Shown one piece after another: positions 41,182 through 50,078 of a stretch of 64,000 nucleotides of DNA. The DNA is from Duganella sp. BJB480. Lineage in GTDB: Bacteria > Pseudomonadota > Gammaproteobacteria > Burkholderiales > Burkholderiaceae_D. The position numbers and the translations under genes were made by a program. Position 1 is the first letter of the stretch. Every line of letters begins with the position of its first letter. The stretch lies in contig QVIN01000007.1 in NCBI GenBank assembly GCA_003416985.1, positions 310,001 through 374,000 of the forward strand, given 5' to 3'. The notes under the pieces were generated by a model, which was given only the letters and a program-made list of their open reading frames with translations, was not told the DNA's origin and ran no database searches.

Positions 41182-42506
41182 TGCAGCGCTACGCCGCCCG
41201 CCGCGCGCGCCTGCTGGCGCACATGCCGCCCGGCGCGGTGGCGGTGCTGCCGACCGCGCCCGAAGTGGCCCGCAACAGCGACAGCGAATACCTGTACCGC
41301 CACGACAGCTACTTCTACTACCTGACCGGATTCGCCGAGCCGGAAAGCGTGGTGGTGCTGGTGGCCGCGCGCGGCGATGCGCCGGCGCACGCCATCCTGT
41401 TCTGCCGGCAGAAGAACGTCGAACGCGAAATCTGGGACGGCTTCCGCCACGGCCCGGACGGCGCGCGCGTGGCCTTCGGCTTCGACGAGGCCCACGCCAT
41501 CGAAGATCTCGACGGCGAGATCGTCAAGCTGCTGGCCGACGCGCCGGCCCTGTACTACGCGCTGGGCAGCGCCCTGGACGCGCGGGTGCGCCAGTGGCTG
41601 GCCAGCGTCAAGGCCATGGCGCGCACCGGCGTCGGCGCGCCGGCCAGCGCGGTCGACCTGCTGCCGCTGCTCGACGAGATGCGCCTGTTCAAGGACGACA
41701 CCGAGCAGGCCACCATGCTGCGCGCCGCCACCATCTCGTCGCAGGCGCACGCGCGGGCGATGCGGGCGTCGCGGCCCGGCATGTACGAATACGAAATCGA
41801 GGCGGAGCTGCTGTACGAATTCCGCCGCAACGGCGCGCAGGCGCCGGCCTACAACTCCATCGTCGCCGCCGGCGCCAACGCCTGCGTGCTGCACTACAGC
41901 GCCAACAACGCGCAAAGCCGCGACGGCGACCTGATACTGATCGACGCCGGCTGCGAACTCGATGGCTACGCCTCCGACATCACCCGCAGCTATCCGGTCA
42001 ACGGCCGTTTCAGCGCGCCGCAGCGGCGGTTGTATGAACTGGTGCTGGCCGCGCAATCGGCGGCGCTGAAGGCCATCGTCCCCGGCCAGCCCTACGCCGG
42101 CGTGCACGAGGCGGCGGTGCAGGTGCTGGCGCAGGGCATGCTGGACCTGGGCCTGCTCAAACAGGACGTCCACGGCGGCGTGGCCGACATCATCGCCAAC
42201 AAGCGCTACCTGCAGTTCTACATGCACGGCACGGGACACTGGTTGGGCATGGACGTGCACGACGTCGGCCAGTACCGCGACACTACGGCCGAAGGCAAGC
42301 CATCGCGCGCGCTGCAGGCGGGCATGGTGCTGACGGTGGAGCCGGGCATCTACGTGCGGCCGGCCGAGGGCGTGCCGGAGGAATACTGGAACATCGGCAT
42401 CCGCATCGAGGACGATGTGCTGGTCACGCCCGGCGGCCACACGATACTGAGCGCCGCCGCGCCGAAGACGGTCGCCGAGATAGAACAACTGATGCAGTCT
42501 CAATGA
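41181..42506 (+). CDS. pepP: Xaa-Pro aminopeptidase (aminopeptidase P)
   Basis: 441 residues. N-terminal creatinase-like domain (MPPGAVAVLPTAPEVARNSD, YLYRHDSYFYYLTGFAEPES) and C-terminal pita-bread metallopeptidase domain. Metal ligands: two Asp (ILIDAGCELDGYASDITRSY), His (MHGTGHWLGMDVHDVG), Glu (LTVEPGIYV) and Glu (GIRIEDDVLVT). Cleaves N-terminal residues before proline. Start overlaps murU by one base; its stop overlaps ubiH by four, the conserved pepP-ubiH pairing. Confidence 0.95.
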   Translation: MQRYAARRARLLAHMPPGAVAVLPTAPEVARNSDSEYLYRHDSYFYYLTGFAEPESVVVLVAARGDAPAHAILFCRQKNVEREIWDGFRHGPDGARVAFGFDEAHAIEDLDGEIVKLLADAPALYYALGSALDARVRQWLASVKAMARTGVGAPASAVDLLPLLDEMRLFKDDTEQATMLRAATISSQAHARAMRASRPGMYEYEIEAELLYEFRRNGAQAPAYNSIVAAGANACVLHYSANNAQSRDGDLILIDAGCELDGYASDITRSYPVNGRFSAPQRRLYELVLAAQSAALKAIVPGQPYAGVHEAAVQVLAQGMLDLGLLKQDVHGGVADIIANKRYLQFYMHGTGHWLGMDVHDVGQYRDTTAEGKPSRALQAGMVLTVEPGIYVRPAEGVPEEYWNIGIRIEDDVLVTPGGHTILSAAAPKTVAEIEQLMQSQ

Positions 42507-43684
42507 ACACACTCAATCAAGCAGCACCCGCGCACGAAGGCATGACCCACGGCGACGCCCCATCCTACGACATCGCCATCTGCGGCGCCGGTCCGGCCGG
42601 CATGGCGCTTGCCGCGCTGCTGGCAAGGCGCGGCACGCCGGCGCAGCGCATCGCCCTGATCGACGCCAAGACGCTGGAGCAAGCCAGCAACGATCCGCGT
42701 TCGATCGCGCTGTCGTGGGGCAGCCGCCAGATACTGGAGGAAATCGGCGCTTGGCCGGCCGCCGCCACGGCGATCCACCAGATCCACGTGTCGCGCCGCG
42801 GCCAGTTCGGCCGCAGCCTGATCGACCGCGATGAGCACAAGCTGCCGGCGCTGGGCTATGTGCTGCGCTACGGCGATCTGGTGACGGCGCTGGGCGCGGT
42901 CTGCCAGCGTGCCGGCATCGCCACGCTGCGCCCGGCCCGCGTTGAAGCTGTCGACGAAAACGCCGACGCGGTCGCGCTGACCATCGCCGGCACGCCAGCC
43001 GCCGTCACCGCCGCCATCGTCGTGCAGGCCGAAGGCGGTTTGTTCAGCGATCAGGAAAGCAAGGCGCAGCACCGCGACTACCGGCAGACCGCGATCATCG
43101 CGCAAGTACGCAGCAGCCGCCCGATCGCGCACCGCGCCTACGAGCGCTTCACCGAACAAGGCCCGCTGGCCCTGCTGCCGCAAGGCGAAGAGTATTCGCT
43201 GGTCTGGTGCGTGCGGCCCGAAACCGCCGTCCGCCTGCAAGCCTTGGACGACGCATCCTTCCTCGCCGAACTGGGCGCCGCGTTCGGCGAACGCCTCGGC
43301 ACATTCACGCGCTCGTCGCCACGGCTGGCATTCCCCTTGGGGCTGAACGCCGATCCGCGCAGCACCGCGCGCACGGTCGCCATCGGCAACGCGGCGCAGA
43401 CGCTGCATCCGGTGGCGGGACAAGGCCTGAACCTCGGCCTGCGCGACGTCGCCGTGCTGGCGCGCCTGCTGGCGCAAGGCGCGAATCCAACCATGCTGGC
43501 GCAATTCACCGAACTACGCCGCCAGGACCGCAACACCACCGTGCGCCTGACCGACACCATGGCCCGCATCTTCGCCAACGACTCGCCGGCGCAAGCGCTG
43601 TTGGGCCTGTCGTTGGCCGCCATCGACATGGTCGGCCCTGCGCGCGGTGTGCTGGCCGAGCTCATGATGTACGGCCGGCGTTGA
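42503..43684 (+). CDS. ubiH: 2-octaprenyl-6-methoxyphenol hydroxylase UbiH
   Basis: 393 residues. FAD-dependent aromatic hydroxylase of ubiquinone synthesis. FAD site DIAICGAGPAGMALAALL, the DPRSIALSWGS region, and near the C-terminus VAIGNAAQTLHPVAGQGLNL. The GNAAQTLHP form matches UbiH rather than the GDAAH form of UbiF/UbiI relatives. Membrane-associated, cytoplasmic face. Last gene of amgK-murU-pepP-ubiH. Confidence 0.9.
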   Translation: MNTLNQAAPAHEGMTHGDAPSYDIAICGAGPAGMALAALLARRGTPAQRIALIDAKTLEQASNDPRSIALSWGSRQILEEIGAWPAAATAIHQIHVSRRGQFGRSLIDRDEHKLPALGYVLRYGDLVTALGAVCQRAGIATLRPARVEAVDENADAVALTIAGTPAAVTAAIVVQAEGGLFSDQESKAQHRDYRQTAIIAQVRSSRPIAHRAYERFTEQGPLALLPQGEEYSLVWCVRPETAVRLQALDDASFLAELGAAFGERLGTFTRSSPRLAFPLGLNADPRSTARTVAIGNAAQTLHPVAGQGLNLGLRDVAVLARLLAQGANPTMLAQFTELRRQDRNTTVRLTDTMARIFANDSPAQALLGLSLAAIDMVGPARGVLAELMMYGRR

Positions 43685-43693
43685 CCTGAGAAT

Positions 43694-43889
43694 ACACATA
43701 GGGGGTACCTTGCGCGCTCCCTTCGACGAAGCCTTCTATTTCCGCCCCCTCGTTCCCATTCGTTTTCTCTATTTTCTTCTGAAATTCGCAGACGGCCGAA
43801 CGCAGATGAGAATCAAGAAAAATAGAAGGGAATAGAGAGCCGGAATAGTATCGTTCCCAGAAGGGCCGTGCAGATACCCCCCCATGCAT
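43694..43889. repeat. Possible degenerate inverted-repeat element
   Basis: The ubiH-SDR gap is bounded by imperfect inverted ends: ATAGGGGGTACCT (43698-43710) and, inverted, ATGGGGGGTATCT (reverse complement of 43872-43884), 11 of 13 matching. The inside is unusually rich in pyrimidine/purine strand asymmetry (TTTTCTCTATTTTCTTCTG; AAAAATAGAAGGGAATAGAG) and encodes nothing convincing. Could be a decayed mobile element; low certainty. Confidence 0.3.
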
Positions 43890-43910
43890 ATACCCTGCGC
43901 GGTTCCAGGC

Positions 43911-44675
43911 TCAGGTGCGCGTGATCGAAGCGCCGCCATCGACCAGCGAGGCGGTGCCGGTAACGAAGGACGAATCGTCCGAAGCCAGGTACAACACCGA
44001 GCGCGCCAACTCCTCCGGCTGCGCCACGCGCTTCAGCGCATGCAGGTTGGTGACAAACGAAGCCGCCTCCGGCGTGTTGTTCATATCGCGATACATCGCC
44101 GTATCGACCGCGCCCGGCAGCACCGAGTTCACCCGCACACCCTGCGCGCCATACTCCGAGGCCAGCGCCTGCGTCAGGCCGATCAGGCCCGCCTTGCTGG
44201 CCGCATAAGCCGCCACGCCGGGGAAGGCAAAGCTGTAGCCGACGAAGGTCGAAGTGAAGATCACCGAACCGCCGCCATGCTTGATCATTTGAGGAATCTG
44301 ATGCTTCGCGCCGAGGAAGGCGCTGGTCAGGTTGGCGGCGATGGTCTCGTTCCAGCCCTGCTCCGAGACGCCGGTGGACTCGCCCATCTCGCCCAGCGTA
44401 CCGGCGTTGTTGTAGGCGATATCCAGCCGCCCGAACGCCTCGACGGCGGCGGCGACCAGTTGCGCATTGAACGATTCGGAAGTGACATCGCCAGCCAGCG
44501 CGATGGCGGTGCCGCCGTCGGCGGCGATTTCCGCCACCAGCGACTCCAGCTCGGGCAGCCGGCGCGCGGCGACAACGACCCGCGCACCTTCAGCGGCAAA
44601 CAGCTTGGCGGTAGCGCGGCCGATGCCCGACGATGCGCCGGTAACGATGGCGACTTTGTTTTGTAAGCGGTTCAT
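43911..44675 (-). CDS. SDR family oxidoreductase
   Basis: 254 residues; AAGGAG precedes the ATG. Classical short-chain dehydrogenase/reductase: cofactor loop VTGASSGIGRATAKL, DVTSE acidic turn, YNNAGTLGEMG, catalytic Ser in IFTSTFVGYSF and Tyr/Lys in AAYAASKAGLIG, and a C-terminal VTGTASLVDGGASIT. The Arg after the first strand (VVVAARRLPEL) suggests NADP preference. Substrate unknown. Stands alone on the minus strand. Confidence 0.9.
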   Translation of the reverse strand: MNRLQNKVAIVTGASSGIGRATAKLFAAEGARVVVAARRLPELESLVAEIAADGGTAIALAGDVTSESFNAQLVAAAVEAFGRLDIAYNNAGTLGEMGESTGVSEQGWNETIAANLTSAFLGAKHQIPQMIKHGGGSVIFTSTFVGYSFAFPGVAAYAASKAGLIGLTQALASEYGAQGVRVNSVLPGAVDTAMYRDMNNTPEAASFVTNLHALKRVAQPEELARSVLYLASDDSSFVTGTASLVDGGASITRT

Positions 44676-44779
44676 GGTGAATCTCCTTGAGGTGGGTTGA
44701 TGTAGCCATCGTATGCCCCATCAATCCCACCATCAATCGGCTAAAAGCCAATGAACCGTTCACAAAAGATGAATCAAAC

Positions 44780-46258
44780 TTACTCCACGGCCTTGACCAT
44801 GTCCTCGATGACCTTCTTCGCATCACCGAACACCATCATCGTATTGGCCTGATAGAACAGCTCATTATCCAGCCCCGCATAACCGGAAGCCATCGAACGC
44901 TTGTTGACGATGATGCTCTTGGCCTTGTACGCCTCCAGGATCGGCATGCCGGCGATCGGCGACTTCGGATCCTTGGCGGCCGGGTTGACCACGTCGTTGG
45001 CGCCCAGGATCAGCACCACGTCGGTCTGGCCGAATTCGCCGTTGATATCCTCCATCTCGAACACCTGGTCGTACGGCACCTCGGCCTCCGCCAGCAGCAC
45101 GTTCATGTGGCCCGGCATGCGGCCCGCCACCGGGTGGATCGCATACTTCACGGTCACGCCCTTGTGGGTCAGCTTCTCGACCAGCTCCTTGAGCGAGTGC
45201 TGCGCGCGCGCCACCGCCAGGCCGTAGCCCGGCACGATGATCACGCTTTCCGCATTGGCCATGATGAAGGCCGCGTCGTCGGCCGAACCGGATTTGACCG
45301 GACGCTGCTCCTTCGCGCCGCCCGCACCCGCCTCCGCCGGAGCGCCGCCGAAGCCGCCCAGGATCACGTTGAAGAACGAACGGTTCATCGCCTTGCACAT
45401 GATGTACGACAGGATCGCGCCGCTTGATCCGACCAGCGAACCGGCGATGATCAGCATCGCGTTGTTCAGCGAGAAGCCGATGCCCGCCGCAGCCCAGCCG
45501 GAGTAGGAGTTCAGCATCGACACCACCACCGGCATGTCGGCGCCGCCGATCGGGATGATGATCAACACGCCCAGCACGAAGGCGATCGCGGTCATGATCA
45601 GGAACGGCATCCACGCAGGCTCGGTGCCGCCGGCGAAGCAGAACGCCAGGCCCAGGCCCACCATGACGATGGCCAGGATCAGGTTCAGCATGTGCTGGCC
45701 GGCGAAGCTGACCGGCGCGCCCTGGAACAGGCGGAACTTGTATTTGCCCGACAGCTTGCCGAATGCGATCACCGAACCGGAGAAGGTGATCGCGCCGACG
45801 AAGGTACCGATGAACAGCTCGATGCGGTTCCCGAACGGCAGCGCCTCGCCCACGGCGGCGATGCCGAAGGCGTGCGGCTCCGACACGGCAGCCACCGCGA
45901 TGCACACGGCGGCCAAACCGATCAGCGAGTGCATCGCCGCCACCAGTTCCGGCATCTTGGTCATCTCGACCTTCTTGGCCAGCACCGCGCCGATGCCGCC
46001 GCCGACGATCACGCCCAGCGCCACCAGGCCCAGGCCCATGCCGCCGGACGCGCCGGCCGTCGCCGCCGCAGCGGCTTCCGCCTTGAGCTTGAGGATCAGC
46101 GCGATGGTGGTCACGGCGGCAATCGCCATGCCGGACATGCCGAACGCATTACCGGTGCGCGCCGTGGCCGGCGACGACAGTCCTTTCAACGCCTGGATGA
46201 AGCACACCGATGCGATCAGGTACATCATCGTCACCAGGTTCATGGAGATGAAATTCAT
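44780..46258 (-). CDS. pntB: NAD(P) transhydrogenase subunit beta
   Basis: 492 residues. Membrane half with about nine hydrophobic segments (for example TMMYLIASVCFIQALKGLSS, FIGTFVGAITFSGSVIAFGK) and the C-terminal NADP-binding dIII domain (VIIVPGYGLAVARAQHSL, HPVAGRMPGHMNVLLAEA, DVVLILGANDVVNPAAKDP). With PntAA and PntAB it couples hydride transfer from NADH to NADP to proton entry, supplying NADPH. Its ATG overlaps the pntAB stop by four bases. Confidence 0.97.
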   Translation of the reverse strand: MNFISMNLVTMMYLIASVCFIQALKGLSSPATARTGNAFGMSGMAIAAVTTIALILKLKAEAAAAATAGASGGMGLGLVALGVIVGGGIGAVLAKKVEMTKMPELVAAMHSLIGLAAVCIAVAAVSEPHAFGIAAVGEALPFGNRIELFIGTFVGAITFSGSVIAFGKLSGKYKFRLFQGAPVSFAGQHMLNLILAIVMVGLGLAFCFAGGTEPAWMPFLIMTAIAFVLGVLIIIPIGGADMPVVVSMLNSYSGWAAAGIGFSLNNAMLIIAGSLVGSSGAILSYIMCKAMNRSFFNVILGGFGGAPAEAGAGGAKEQRPVKSGSADDAAFIMANAESVIIVPGYGLAVARAQHSLKELVEKLTHKGVTVKYAIHPVAGRMPGHMNVLLAEAEVPYDQVFEMEDINGEFGQTDVVLILGANDVVNPAAKDPKSPIAGMPILEAYKAKSIIVNKRSMASGYAGLDNELFYQANTMMVFGDAKKVIEDMVKAVE

Positions 46259-46569
46259 GCGTGATCTCCCTTCTTCGCTTTAGGCTCTTTTTTCTTGAAC
46301 ATCTCCAGCATGCGCTGCGTGACCAAAAAACCGCCGAACACATTGACGGCGGCCAGCGCCACCGCGACGGTGCCGGCGACCTGGCCGATGACGCCCTCGG
46401 TCAGCGAGGCCGCCAGCATGGCGCCGACGATGATGATCGCCGAGACGGCGTTGGTGACCGCCATCAGCGGCGTATGCAGCGCCGGCGTCACGGTCCAGAC
46501 CACGTGGTAGCCGACATAAATGGCGAGCACGAAGATGATCAGATTGATGATGGTGTGGCTGACTTCCAT
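46255..46569 (-). CDS. pntAB: NAD(P) transhydrogenase subunit alpha, membrane part
   Basis: 104 residues, almost all membrane: IINLIIFVLAIYVGYHVVWT, VTNAVSAIIIVGAMLAAS, VAVALAAVNVFGGFLVTQRM and a charged tail (KKKEPKAKKGDH). This is the small dII part that in E. coli is fused to PntA but in many proteobacteria is a separate gene. Thirteen bases after pntAA. Confidence 0.95.
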   Translation of the reverse strand: MEVSHTIINLIIFVLAIYVGYHVVWTVTPALHTPLMAVTNAVSAIIIVGAMLAASLTEGVIGQVAGTVAVALAAVNVFGGFLVTQRMLEMFKKKEPKAKKGDHA

Positions 46570-46582
46570 GTAGTTTCCCCTA

Positions 46583-47695
46583 TTATTTTCTAAGCAGCTC
46601 GCCGCCGCTGCACAACAGCGTGGCCTTGATGATTTCGTCTTCGCGATCGATCACCAGCTTGTCTTCCTTGTCGATGATCAGCTTGAGGAAGTCCAGCACG
46701 TTGCGCGCGTACAGCGCCGACGCGTCGGCCGCCACCAGCGTGGCCAGGTCCGGCTCGCCGACGATGTGCACGCCGTGCTTGACCACCGTCTTGTTCAGCT
46801 CAGACAGCGGGCAGTTGCCGCCCTGCGACACGGCCAGGTCGACGATCACCGAGCCCGGCTTCATCGCCTTGACGGTCTCCTCGGAGATCAGCACCGGCGC
46901 CGGCCGGCCGGGGATCAGCGCGGTGGTGATGATAATGTCGGCCAGCTTGGCGCGCTCGTGCACCAGCTCCGCCTGACGGCGCATCCAGTCCGCCGGCATC
47001 GGCCGCGCGTAGCCTCCCACGCCCTTGGCGATTTCCTTCTCCTCGTCGGTCAGGAAGGGCACGTCGATGAACTTGGCGCCCAGCGACTCGACCTGCTCCT
47101 TGACCGGCGGCCGCACGTCGGACGCCTCGATCACCGCGCCCAGCCGCTTGGCCGTGGCGATCGCCTGCAGCCCGGCCACGCCCACACCCATGATCAGCAC
47201 CCGCGCCGCCTTGACCGTGCCGGCCGCCGTCATCAGCATCGGCATGAAGCGCTGGTAGGTGTTGGCCGCCACCATCACCGCCTTGTAGCCGGCGATGTTG
47301 GCCTGCGACGACAGCACGTCCATCGACTGCGCGCGCGTGATGCGCGGCACCGCCTCCAGCGCGAACGCCTGCAGGCCGGCCGCCGCCATCGCCGCGTTGT
47401 TGTCCGCGTCGAAGGGATTCAACATGCCGATCACCACCGCGCCGGCCGGGATCAACGCGCGCTCCTCGGCGTTGGGGGCACGCACTTTCAACACCACCTC
47501 CGCCGCAAAGGCTTCCGCCGCGCTGCCGATCTGTGCGCCGGCGGCCGCGTAGGCCTCGTCGGTGACCGAGGCCGATAAACCGGCGCCGGACTGCACGATC
47601 ACTTGATGCTTGGCTGCGAGTTTCTTGACTGTCTCGGGCGTTGCCGCCACCCGGGTTTCTCCCGGCCGCGTCTCGGCCGGTATGCCTACTCTCAT
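46583..47695 (-). CDS. pntAA: NAD(P) transhydrogenase subunit alpha, NAD-binding part
   Basis: 370 residues. The soluble NAD-binding dI domain, related to alanine dehydrogenase: MRVGIPAETRPGETRVAATP at the start, the Rossmann loop IMGVGVAGLQAIATAKRLGA, then SVIVDLAVSQGGNCPLSEL. First gene of the three-gene pnt operon; the upstream spacer (47696-48000) contains AT-rich repeats that may control it. Confidence 0.96.
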   Translation of the reverse strand: MRVGIPAETRPGETRVAATPETVKKLAAKHQVIVQSGAGLSASVTDEAYAAAGAQIGSAAEAFAAEVVLKVRAPNAEERALIPAGAVVIGMLNPFDADNNAAMAAAGLQAFALEAVPRITRAQSMDVLSSQANIAGYKAVMVAANTYQRFMPMLMTAAGTVKAARVLIMGVGVAGLQAIATAKRLGAVIEASDVRPPVKEQVESLGAKFIDVPFLTDEEKEIAKGVGGYARPMPADWMRRQAELVHERAKLADIIITTALIPGRPAPVLISEETVKAMKPGSVIVDLAVSQGGNCPLSELNKTVVKHGVHIVGEPDLATLVAADASALYARNVLDFLKLIIDKEDKLVIDREDEIIKATLLCSGGELLRK

Positions 47696-48000
47696 GGTGC
47701 CTCCAAATGATTAATAAACTGACTAGAATCTAACACGGAATGCCGGGACAGCAACGCCCCTCGTTGGCCCCATCATACTTAATATATATTTATCAATAAA
47801 TAGCGCATTTATCACATCATTTATTACTATTTATCACGAATTGCCGTTAAAACACTGAATTTTTCGCAAGGCAGTCAGTCAAACACGGATTAACACAACA
47901 AACCTTGCGAAATTTCAATACGAACCCACCTTTCCGTGCAGGCGGGTTCAAACCAAACGCCCGGAACAGGCTAAAATGTCGGCTCTTTCAAGGATGACTC
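47696..48000. other. Structured intergenic region between pntAA and nudJ
   Basis: The only stretch over 300 bases without a gene. From the pntAA side: an AT-rich block with three copies of ATTTATCA (47788-47795, 47807-47814, 47829-47836), about two helical turns apart, the first also a palindrome (TATTTATCAATAAATA, 47787-47802). Then an inverted repeat TTTCGCAAGG (47862-47871) / CCTTGCGAAA (47903-47912), and a hairpin GAACCCACC (47922-47930) / GGCGGGTTC (47941-47949). It must hold the divergent promoters of both genes; the repeats look like operator sites. Confidence 0.55.
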
Positions 48001-48498
48001 ATGCCGCGTATCTGGAAACCCTCTGTTACTGTTGCCGCCATCGTCGAAAAAGATGGCAAATTCTTGCTGATCGAAGAAGAGACCAGCGATGGCATCCGCA
48101 TCAACCAGCCGGCCGGCCACCTGGACCCGCACGAATCGCTGGAGCAGGCCGTCATCCGCGAAACGCTGGAGGAAACCGCGCACGACTTCACGCCGACCGC
48201 GCTGGTGGGCATGTACATGTCGCGCTACACCTCCAACCGCACCGGCGAGGAAGTGACGTATCTGCGCTTCACCTTCTGCGGCGTGCCCGGCGCCAAGCAC
48301 GACCGTCCGCTGGACGAAGGCATCCTGCGCACCATGTGGCTCACGCGCGACGAACTGGCCGCCTGCGCCGACCGTCACCGCAGCCCGACGGTGCTGCAAT
48401 GCGTGGACGAATACCTGGCCGGGCGCCGCGCCCCGCTGGAACTGATACAAACCCACACCTCGGTGTACAAGGAAGCGGCCAACGCCGCGAATGGATGA
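48001..48498 (+). CDS. nudJ: NUDIX hydrolase, NudJ-like phosphatase
   Basis: 165 residues. NUDIX box GHLDPHESLEQAVIRETLEE with the expected G-x5-E-x7-R-E-x2-E-E spacing; it is followed by Thr-Ala where Gly is usual. The preceding INQPAGHL is typical of NudJ/YmfB, which hydrolyses thiamine pyrophosphate and other nucleoside di- and triphosphates. The overlap with mnmA repeats the E. coli nudJ-mnmA pairing and supports the assignment. Confidence 0.88.
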   Translation: MPRIWKPSVTVAAIVEKDGKFLLIEEETSDGIRINQPAGHLDPHESLEQAVIRETLEETAHDFTPTALVGMYMSRYTSNRTGEEVTYLRFTFCGVPGAKHDRPLDEGILRTMWLTRDELAACADRHRSPTVLQCVDEYLAGRRAPLELIQTHTSVYKEAANAANG

Positions 48499-48505
48499 AA
48501 GTAAG

Positions 48506-49612
48506 ATGAGCAAGAAAAAGGTCGTGATCGGCATGTCGGGCGGGGTGGACTCCTCGGTCGCGGCGTGGATGCTCAAGGAACAGGGCTACGACGTGGTCGG
48601 CCTGTTCATGAAGAACTGGGAAGACGACGACGACTCCGAGTACTGCTCCACGCGCCAGGACTGGATCGACGCGGCCAGCGTGGCCGACGTGATCGGCGTC
48701 GACATCGAGGCGGTCAACTTCGCCAGCGAATACAAGGACCGCGTGTTCGCCGACTTCCTGCGCGAATACCAGGCCGGCCGCACGCCCAACCCGGACGTGC
48801 TGTGCAACGCCGAGATCAAGTTCAAGGCCTTCCTCGACCACGCGATGCACCTGGGCGCCGACCTGATCGCCACCGGCCACTACGCGCGCGTGCGCCGGAA
48901 CGGCGACCGCCACGAGCTGCTCAAGGCGGTCGACCACACCAAGGACCAGAGCTACTTCCTGCACCGCCTCAATCAGGCGCAGTTGTCCAAGACCCTGTTC
49001 CCGCTGGGCGAGATCCCCAAGACCGAGGTGCGCAAGATCGCCGAGAAGCTGGCCCTGCCCAACGCGGCCAAGAAGGACTCGACCGGCATCTGCTTCATCG
49101 GCGAGCGGCCGTTCCGCGAATTCCTCAACCGCTACCTGTCGTACAAGCCGGGCCCGATGAAGACGCCGGACGGCAAGGTGGTGGGCGAGCACGTGGGCCT
49201 GAGCTTCTACACGCTGGGCCAGCGCAAGGGCATCGGCGTGGGCGGCATGAAGGCCTACAAGAACCCGGACGGCAGCAGCGACGCCTGGTACGTGGCGCGC
49301 AAGGACGTGGCCGAGAACACGCTGTACATCGTGCAGGGCCACGACCATCCGTGGCTGCTGTCGTCGACCTTGCGCGCCGACCAGGCCAGCTGGGTCGCCG
49401 GCGAGGCCCCATCCGCGCGCGCGCTGTCGGCCAAGACCCGCTACCGCCAGGCCGACGTGGCGTGCGAGATCGCCCCGGAAGGCGATTCCGATTTCGCGTT
49501 GAAGTTCATGGAAGCCCAGTGGGCGGTGACGCCGGGCCAGTCGGCCGTGCTGTACGACGGCGACGTCTGCCTCGGCGGCGGCATCATCGCCGGCTCGACC
49601 TTCGCCGCCTGA
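48506..49612 (+). CDS. mnmA: tRNA-specific 2-thiouridylase MnmA
   Basis: 368 residues from MSKKKVVIGMSGGVDSSVAA; the in-frame ATG at 48491, which overlaps nudJ, is an alternative. Adds sulfur to the wobble uridine of Lys, Glu and Gln tRNAs. PP-loop SGGVDSS, the two catalytic Cys in NPDVLCNAEIKF and STGICFIGERPF, tRNA-binding TGHYAR, and the C-terminal PGQSAVLYDGDVCLGGGII. Its TGA stop is immediately followed by the complement of the next gene's stop. Confidence 0.96.
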   Translation: MSKKKVVIGMSGGVDSSVAAWMLKEQGYDVVGLFMKNWEDDDDSEYCSTRQDWIDAASVADVIGVDIEAVNFASEYKDRVFADFLREYQAGRTPNPDVLCNAEIKFKAFLDHAMHLGADLIATGHYARVRRNGDRHELLKAVDHTKDQSYFLHRLNQAQLSKTLFPLGEIPKTEVRKIAEKLALPNAAKKDSTGICFIGERPFREFLNRYLSYKPGPMKTPDGKVVGEHVGLSFYTLGQRKGIGVGGMKAYKNPDGSSDAWYVARKDVAENTLYIVQGHDHPWLLSSTLRADQASWVAGEAPSARALSAKTRYRQADVACEIAPEGDSDFALKFMEAQWAVTPGQSAVLYDGDVCLGGGIIAGSTFAA

Positions 49613-50050
49613 TCAGGCCTCGCCGGCTTCGCCGGCGTCGGGCGGGGCCTCGGCGCTGTCCTTGGCCAATGCAGCGCGCTGGCGCTTGACCATGGCGATC
49701 ACCGTATTGCGTATCGTGTTGAGCACGGTGTCGGCCTTGAACGGCTTGACGATGAAGCCGTTCACGCCCATCGCGTGGGCGGCCTGGATGGTGGCGGCGT
49801 CGAATTCGCTCGAGACCATGAAGATCAGCGTCTTCGGCCAGTTGGTCTTGATCTCGCGCACAACGTCCTCGCCGTTCTCGATCTGCTCGCGGGCGATGCA
49901 GACGATGTGGGGATGATGCTTGATCAGCAGCGCCAGGCCGCTGGCGCAGGTGTGGCTCTGGCCCACCACGTCGTAGCCGCCATCGAGCAGGACCGTGTTG
50001 AGCAGGCCGCGCGCGATCGCGCTGGTGTCGATAATGACCGCTTTTAACAT
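49613..50050 (-). CDS. Receiver-domain protein lacking the phospho-acceptor Asp
   Basis: 145 residues, a single CheY-like domain with a short Ala/Glu-rich tail. The fold is clear (MLKAVIIDTSAIARGLLNTV, KTLIFMVSSEFDAATIQAAH, AMGVNGFIVKPFKADTVL) and the KPF lysine is present. The usual Asp-Asp pair after strand 1 is reduced to IDTS, and the strand-3 site reads HIVCIAREQIENG with no Asp, so normal phosphorylation is unlikely. It is probably a pseudo-receiver signalling by binding. It sits between mnmA (convergent, stops abutting) and the exonuclease gene. Confidence 0.85.
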   Translation of the reverse strand: MLKAVIIDTSAIARGLLNTVLLDGGYDVVGQSHTCASGLALLIKHHPHIVCIAREQIENGEDVVREIKTNWPKTLIFMVSSEFDAATIQAAHAMGVNGFIVKPFKADTVLNTIRNTVIAMVKRQRAALAKDSAEAPPDAGEAGEA

Positions 50051-50078
50051 CTTGCAAACCTTGTCTTAGTGGGCGCGC

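Noticed and set aside
43662..43889. Minus-strand open frame of 75 codons between ubiH and the SDR gene
   Set aside because: No ribosome site, no recognisable family, overlaps ubiH, and lies within the putative degenerate inverted-repeat element.
47696..48000. A tRNA or small protein gene in the longest intergenic gap
   Set aside because: No cloverleaf-like arms or GGTTCGAATCC-type T-loop, and no open frame with a ribosome site; only repeats and hairpins are visible.
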